Shown one piece after another: positions 61,043 through 64,000 of a stretch of 64,000 bases of DNA. The stretch spans positions 434,001 through 498,000 of the forward strand of contig NZ_CP066306.1 in NCBI RefSeq assembly GCF_016406145.1, written 5' to 3'. Position 1 is the first letter of the stretch. The number at the start of each line of letters is the position of its first letter. Both the position numbers and the translations under genes were made by a program. The notes below the pieces were generated by a model, which worked only from the letters and a program-made list of their open reading frames with translations, did no database searches and had not been told where the DNA came from. This stretch comes from Pseudomonas putida (lineage in GTDB: Bacteria; Pseudomonadota; Gammaproteobacteria; Pseudomonadales; Pseudomonadaceae).

Positions 61043-61407
61043 GGGGCTCGCGGCGGTTGAGGCTGTTCGGGCTGCTCAGCTGCAGGGGCCGGCGCTACCG
61101 ATGTCGGCGTGGCAGCGGGCTGCTCGGTGGCCACTGCAGCGGGTGTCGGGGCAGGCGGCGTCAGCGGGTTGAGGATGCGCTTGGCTTCCTGTTCCATTTG
61201 CAGGATGTGCTCGTTATGCAATTGGCGGCGGATGTCATCGGCACCGATTTCGCGCTCGACTTCCATCTTGATGGAATTGAAGCTGCGCTTGAGCCGGCCG
61301 ATCCACAGCCCTGCAGTGCGCGCGGCACCGGGCAGACGCTCAGGGCCGAGCACCAGCAGCGCGACCAGGCCGACGAGCAGTAACTCGCTGAAACTCATGC
61401 CGAACAT
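61039..61407 (-). CDS. tatB: Twin-arginine translocase subunit TatB
   Basis: 122 residues. N-terminal helix with [20 protein letters not shown], conserved [10 protein letters not shown] hinge, amphipathic region ([17 protein letters not shown]), then a Pro/Ala-rich tail. It contacts TatC in substrate recognition. Three bases separate it from tatA; ATGA overlap with tatC. Confidence 0.96.
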   Translation of the reverse strand: MFGMSFSELLLVGLVALLVLGPERLPGAARTAGLWIGRLKRSFNSIKMEVEREIGADDIRRQLHNEHILQMEQEAKRILNPLTPPAPTPAAVATEQPAATPTSVAPAPAAEQPEQPQPPRAP

Positions 61408-61410
61408 GGT

Positions 61411-61683
61411 TCAGTCTTTCCGCTGCGGCTCTTGGACCGGCTGGGCCTGGCCCTCGATGGTGTGGCCCTGTGGCTGTTGTGCTGTGTTCTGTACGGGCGG
61501 TACCGGCTGGGCAGGCGGTGGGGTCTGCTCGGCGGGTTTGCTTTCTTCTTCGTTCATGGCTTTGCGGAAGCCCTTGATCGATTCGCCAAGGTCACTGCCG
61601 AAGTTCTTCAGCTTCTTGGTGCCGAACACCAGGACGACGACGACCAGCAGGACGATCCAGTGTTTCCAGTCAAAAATACCCAT
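61411..61683 (-). CDS. tatA: Twin-arginine translocase subunit TatA
   Basis: 90 residues; pore-forming subunit. [20 protein letters not shown] helix, then the [24 protein letters not shown] amphipathic helix and a Pro/Gln-rich tail. First gene of tatABC, 25 bases after hisE. Confidence 0.97.
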   Translation of the reverse strand: MGIFDWKHWIVLLVVVVLVFGTKKLKNFGSDLGESIKGFRKAMNEEESKPAEQTPPPAQPVPPVQNTAQQPQGHTIEGQAQPVQEPQRKD

Positions 61684-61708
61684 GGTGCTCTCCTAGAATG
61701 CAATTTGG

Positions 61709-62044
61709 TCAGGCCGAGGGCTCGCGAGCGGCCTTTTCATCGTGCCCGGAAAGGCCGAAGCGGCGCTCCAGTTCATCGAGCACGGCTTGTGGATGCTGGC
61801 CCAGTGCACTGAGCATGACCAGGCTATGAAACCACAGGTCGGCGGTTTCATAGATGACATCACTGTAATCCTTGCTGACCGCGGCGTCCTTGGCAGCAAT
61901 GATGGTCTCGACGGACTCTTCGCCCAGCTTTTCGAGGATCTTGTTCAGGCCCTTGTGGTACAGGCTGGCCACGTAGGAGCTGTCGGGGGCCGCTTGTTTG
62001 CGTTCTTCGAGCACTTCGGCCAGACGGTTGAGGGTGTCGCTCAT
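61709..62044 (-). CDS. hisE: Phosphoribosyl-ATP pyrophosphatase
   Basis: Second step of histidine biosynthesis (PR-ATP to PR-AMP). 111 residues from the ATG at 62044. MazG-like all-helical fold with [21 protein letters not shown], the metal EE pair, and [22 protein letters not shown]. One base separates it from hisI. Confidence 0.96.
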   Translation of the reverse strand: MSDTLNRLAEVLEERKQAAPDSSYVASLYHKGLNKILEKLGEESVETIIAAKDAAVSKDYSDVIYETADLWFHSLVMLSALGQHPQAVLDELERRFGLSGHDEKAAREPSA

Positions 62045-62045
62045 G

Positions 62046-62438
62046 TCAGTGTCCTGCGTTGTAGATGGCATCCGGGTCTTTCAACACCGGATCGACGGTT
62101 TTCCACTGGCCGTCTTCGAAGACGCGGTAGAAGCAGCTTTCACGGCCGGTATGGCAGGCGATATGGCCCAGTTGCTCGACCATCAGGATGATCACGTCGG
62201 CATCACAGTCCAGGCGCATTTCGTGCAGCTTCTGCACATGCCCCGATTCTTCGCCCTTGCGCCACAGCTTGCCACGTGAGCGCGACCAGTAGATGGCGCG
62301 TTGCTCGGCGGCAGTGAGGGCCAGCGATTCGCGGTTCATCCAGGCCATCATCAGCACGCGTCCGGTCTTGTGGTCCTGGGCGATCGCCGGTACCAGGCCG
62401 TCGCTGTTCCACTTGATCTCGTCCAGCCACTCTTTCAT
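62046..62438 (-). CDS. hisI: Phosphoribosyl-AMP cyclohydrolase
   Basis: Third step of histidine biosynthesis. ATG at 62438 with GGAG six bases upstream gives 130 residues. [38 protein letters not shown], the zinc motif [15 protein letters not shown] and [15 protein letters not shown] are intact. Separate hisI and hisE genes, unlike the fused enterobacterial form. Confidence 0.97.
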   Translation of the reverse strand: MKEWLDEIKWNSDGLVPAIAQDHKTGRVLMMAWMNRESLALTAAEQRAIYWSRSRGKLWRKGEESGHVQKLHEMRLDCDADVIILMVEQLGHIACHTGRESCFYRVFEDGQWKTVDPVLKDPDAIYNAGH

Positions 62439-62452
62439 CGTCGACTCCAAAA

Positions 62453-62480
62453 CCGGGCCCGCTCCTGTACCGGGCCCTTT
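62453..62480 (-). terminator. Hairpin between ubiB and hisI
   Basis: GGGCCCG pairs with CGGGCCC over a nine-base loop; on the minus strand followed by GTTTT. It suggests that hisI starts a new transcript after ubiB. Confidence 0.55.
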
Positions 62481-62511
62481 GCGCTAGTGTGCCAGCCAGC
62501 AGCGCGGCTGG

Positions 62512-64000
62512 CTATTGGCGCACGATCAGGTACAGGCCTGCGGCCAGCATCAGCCACGCCGGCCATGCAGCCGGGGCGGCCAGGCTGGCGGCCTCGGCGG
62601 CGCTTGCGGCGAGCACCGCACCGCCACCCAGCAGGCCTGCACCGAGCAGGCGCAGCGCCCAGCGGTCGCCTTGGCGGCGCCGCTCTGGCAGCTGTGGGTC
62701 GTGCAGGTGCGGCTGGGAAAGACGTTCGAGCAGGTCGCGGGTCATGCCGGCCAGGTGCGGCAGCTGTTCGGCCTGGCTGTACAGGTTGCCGAACATGGCC
62801 TTGGGGCTGTAGCGCTCGCGCATCCAGCGTTCCAGGAACGGTTTGGCGGTGCTCCACAGGTCAAGGTCAGGGTACAGCTGGCGGCCCAGGCCCTCGATGT
62901 TGAGCAGAGTTTTCTGCAGCAGCACCAACTGCGGCTGGACTTCCATGTTGAAGCGCCGAGCTGTCTGGAACAGGCGCATCAGCACTTGGCCGAAGGAAAT
63001 GTCCTTGAGCGGTTTTTCGAAGATCGGTTCGCACACGGTACGGATGGCCGCTTCGAATTCATTCACCTTGGTGTGCGCCGGTACCCACCCCGAGTCGATG
63101 TGCAGCTCGGCGACTCGGCGATAGTCGCGCTTGAAGAAGGCGATCAGGTTGCGCGCCAGGTAGTCCTGGTCTTCGGCGGTGAGGCTGCCGACGATGCCGC
63201 AGTCGATGGCGATGTACTGAGGGCTCCACGGCTTGACTGTGCTGACGAAGATATTGCCGGGGTGCATGTCGGCATGGAAGAAACTGTGGCGGAACACCTG
63301 AGTGAAAAACACCTCCACACCGCGTTCGGCCAGCAGTTTCATGTCGGTGCGCTGGTCGGCCAAGGTGGCCATGTCGGTCACCGGCACGCCGTAGATGCGC
63401 TCCATTACCAGCACCTTGGGGCGGCACAGGTCCCAGTAGACCTGGGGCACGTACATCAGCTCCGAGCCTTCGAAGTTGCGTCGCAGCTGGCTGGCGTTGG
63501 CCGCTTCGCGGAGCAGGTCGAGCTCGTCGTAGATGGTTTTTTCGTAGTCGCCGACGATTTCCACCGGGTGCAGGCGACGGGCATCGGCCGAAGCCCGCTC
63601 GGCGCCTTTTGCGATCAGGAACAGCCAGGCAAGGTCCTGGGCGATCACCGGTTTGAGGCCCGGGCGCACGACCTTGACCACCACTTCCTCGCCGGTCTTC
63701 AGGCGCGCGGCATGCACCTGGGCCACCGAGGCCGAGGCCAGTGGCTCGACGTCGAAGCGGCTGAACACTTCACCCACTTTGGCGCCAAGCTGGCTTTCGA
63801 TCAGCGCCACGGCCTGTTTCGGGTCGAACGGGGGGACGCGGTCCTGCAGCAGCATCAGCTCGTCGGCGATGTCGGTGGGCAGCAGGTCGCGACGGGTGGA
63901 CAGCAACTGGCCGAATTTGATGAAGATCGGCCCCAGGTCCTGTAGCGCCAGGCGCAGGCGGGCACCCCGGCTGAGTTCGGAGGGTGTGCGAGGTAACCAG
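62512..64000 (-). CDS. ubiB: UbiB (ADCK-like atypical kinase for ubiquinone synthesis), 5' end outside window
   Basis: Membrane-anchored kinase-like ATPase needed for ubiquinone biosynthesis. The frame is open to the window edge; the visible part begins [20 protein letters not shown] and continues through the KxGQ motif ([17 protein letters not shown]). ADCK features: [15 protein letters not shown] (Ala-rich loop), VVVKVVRPG lysine, [29 protein letters not shown] catalytic loop and [10 protein letters not shown] metal loop. Two C-terminal membrane helices end the protein. The start must lie beyond 64000. Confidence 0.96.
   Translation of the reverse strand, partial: WLPRTPSELSRGARLRLALQDLGPIFIKFGQLLSTRRDLLPTDIADELMLLQDRVPPFDPKQAVALIESQLGAKVGEVFSRFDVEPLASASVAQVHAARLKTGEEVVVKVVRPGLKPVIAQDLAWLFLIAKGAERASADARRLHPVEIVGDYEKTIYDELDLLREAANASQLRRNFEGSELMYVPQVYWDLCRPKVLVMERIYGVPVTDMATLADQRTDMKLLAERGVEVFFTQVFRHSFFHADMHPGNIFVSTVKPWSPQYIAIDCGIVGSLTAEDQDYLARNLIAFFKRDYRRVAELHIDSGWVPAHTKVNEFEAAIRTVCEPIFEKPLKDISFGQVLMRLFQTARRFNMEVQPQLVLLQKTLLNIEGLGRQLYPDLDLWSTAKPFLERWMRERYSPKAMFGNLYSQAEQLPHLAGMTRDLLERLSQPHLHDPQLPERRRQGDRWALRLLGAGLLGGGAVLAASAAEAASLAAPAAWPAWLMLAAGLYLIVRQ

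Overview
The window is a contiguous piece of a chromosome from a Pseudomonas putida-group bacterium. The gene order (betT, ctpA-envC-gpmI, secB, ntrBC-glnA, thiI, typA, glgP, fbp, a complete hut cluster, pip-dtd, opgGH, an amino-acid ABC transporter, two HBM-type chemoreceptors, rsmE, tatCBA, hisEI, ubiB) and near-identity of several products to remembered P. putida proteins (HutU, HutC, OpgG) support this, as do high GC and P. putida-type REP palindromes. No plasmid, phage, IS, CRISPR, tRNA or rRNA signature was recognised. Genes at both edges (betT, ubiB) are cut by the window.

Layout. 1-6.7 kb: betT (partial) and a 1555-residue DUF6543/dermonecrotic-toxin-like protein. 6.7-11.9 kb, minus strand: YibQ-like deacetylase, CtpA, EnvC and GpmI (cell-wall turnover plus glycolysis). 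12-14.2 kb: rhodanese, GrxC, SecB, TrmL and a small membrane protein, followed by three tandem 61-bp repeats. 14.5-19.4 kb, minus strand: ntrC, ntrB and glnA, with a clear sigma-54 promoter and NtrC site in front of glnA. 19.5-29.8 kb: thiI, typA, a cysteine-cluster protein, glgP, fbp, DUF924 and a dCache chemoreceptor carrying the complete amino-acid-binding motif. 30-30.9 kb: two lipoproteins, one a lipocalin. 30.9-40.7 kb: hutF divergent from hutCD, then hutU-H-T-I-G, encoding the five-step histidine-to-glutamate route that yields N-formylglutamate. HutC operators lie in the hutF/hutC gap and before hutU. AAnAAnAA motifs near hutU and hutT suggest Hfq/Crc repression.

40.8-46.3 kb, minus strand: a 1847-residue protein with a DUF6543-like N-terminus, leucine-rich repeats and a C-terminal NEL-type E3 ubiquitin ligase domain with a recognisable catalytic cysteine. 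This eukaryote-directed effector-like gene sits between hutG and pip and is the most unusual gene here. The 1555-residue protein near the left end appears to share its N-terminal family. 46.5-52.5 kb: pip-dtd and opgGH; OpgG has an Ala/Lys/Glu-rich insert near its C-terminus. 52.6-59.5 kb: an amino-acid ABC transporter with a repeat palindrome between the binding-protein and permease genes, then two HBM chemoreceptors. 59.5-64 kb, minus strand: ubiB, hisI, hisE, tatA, tatB, tatC and rsmE, tightly packed and partly overlapping.

All family assignments are made by reading motifs by eye; no database search was run. Start codons were chosen from Shine-Dalgarno sequences, family N-termini and overlaps with neighbours.
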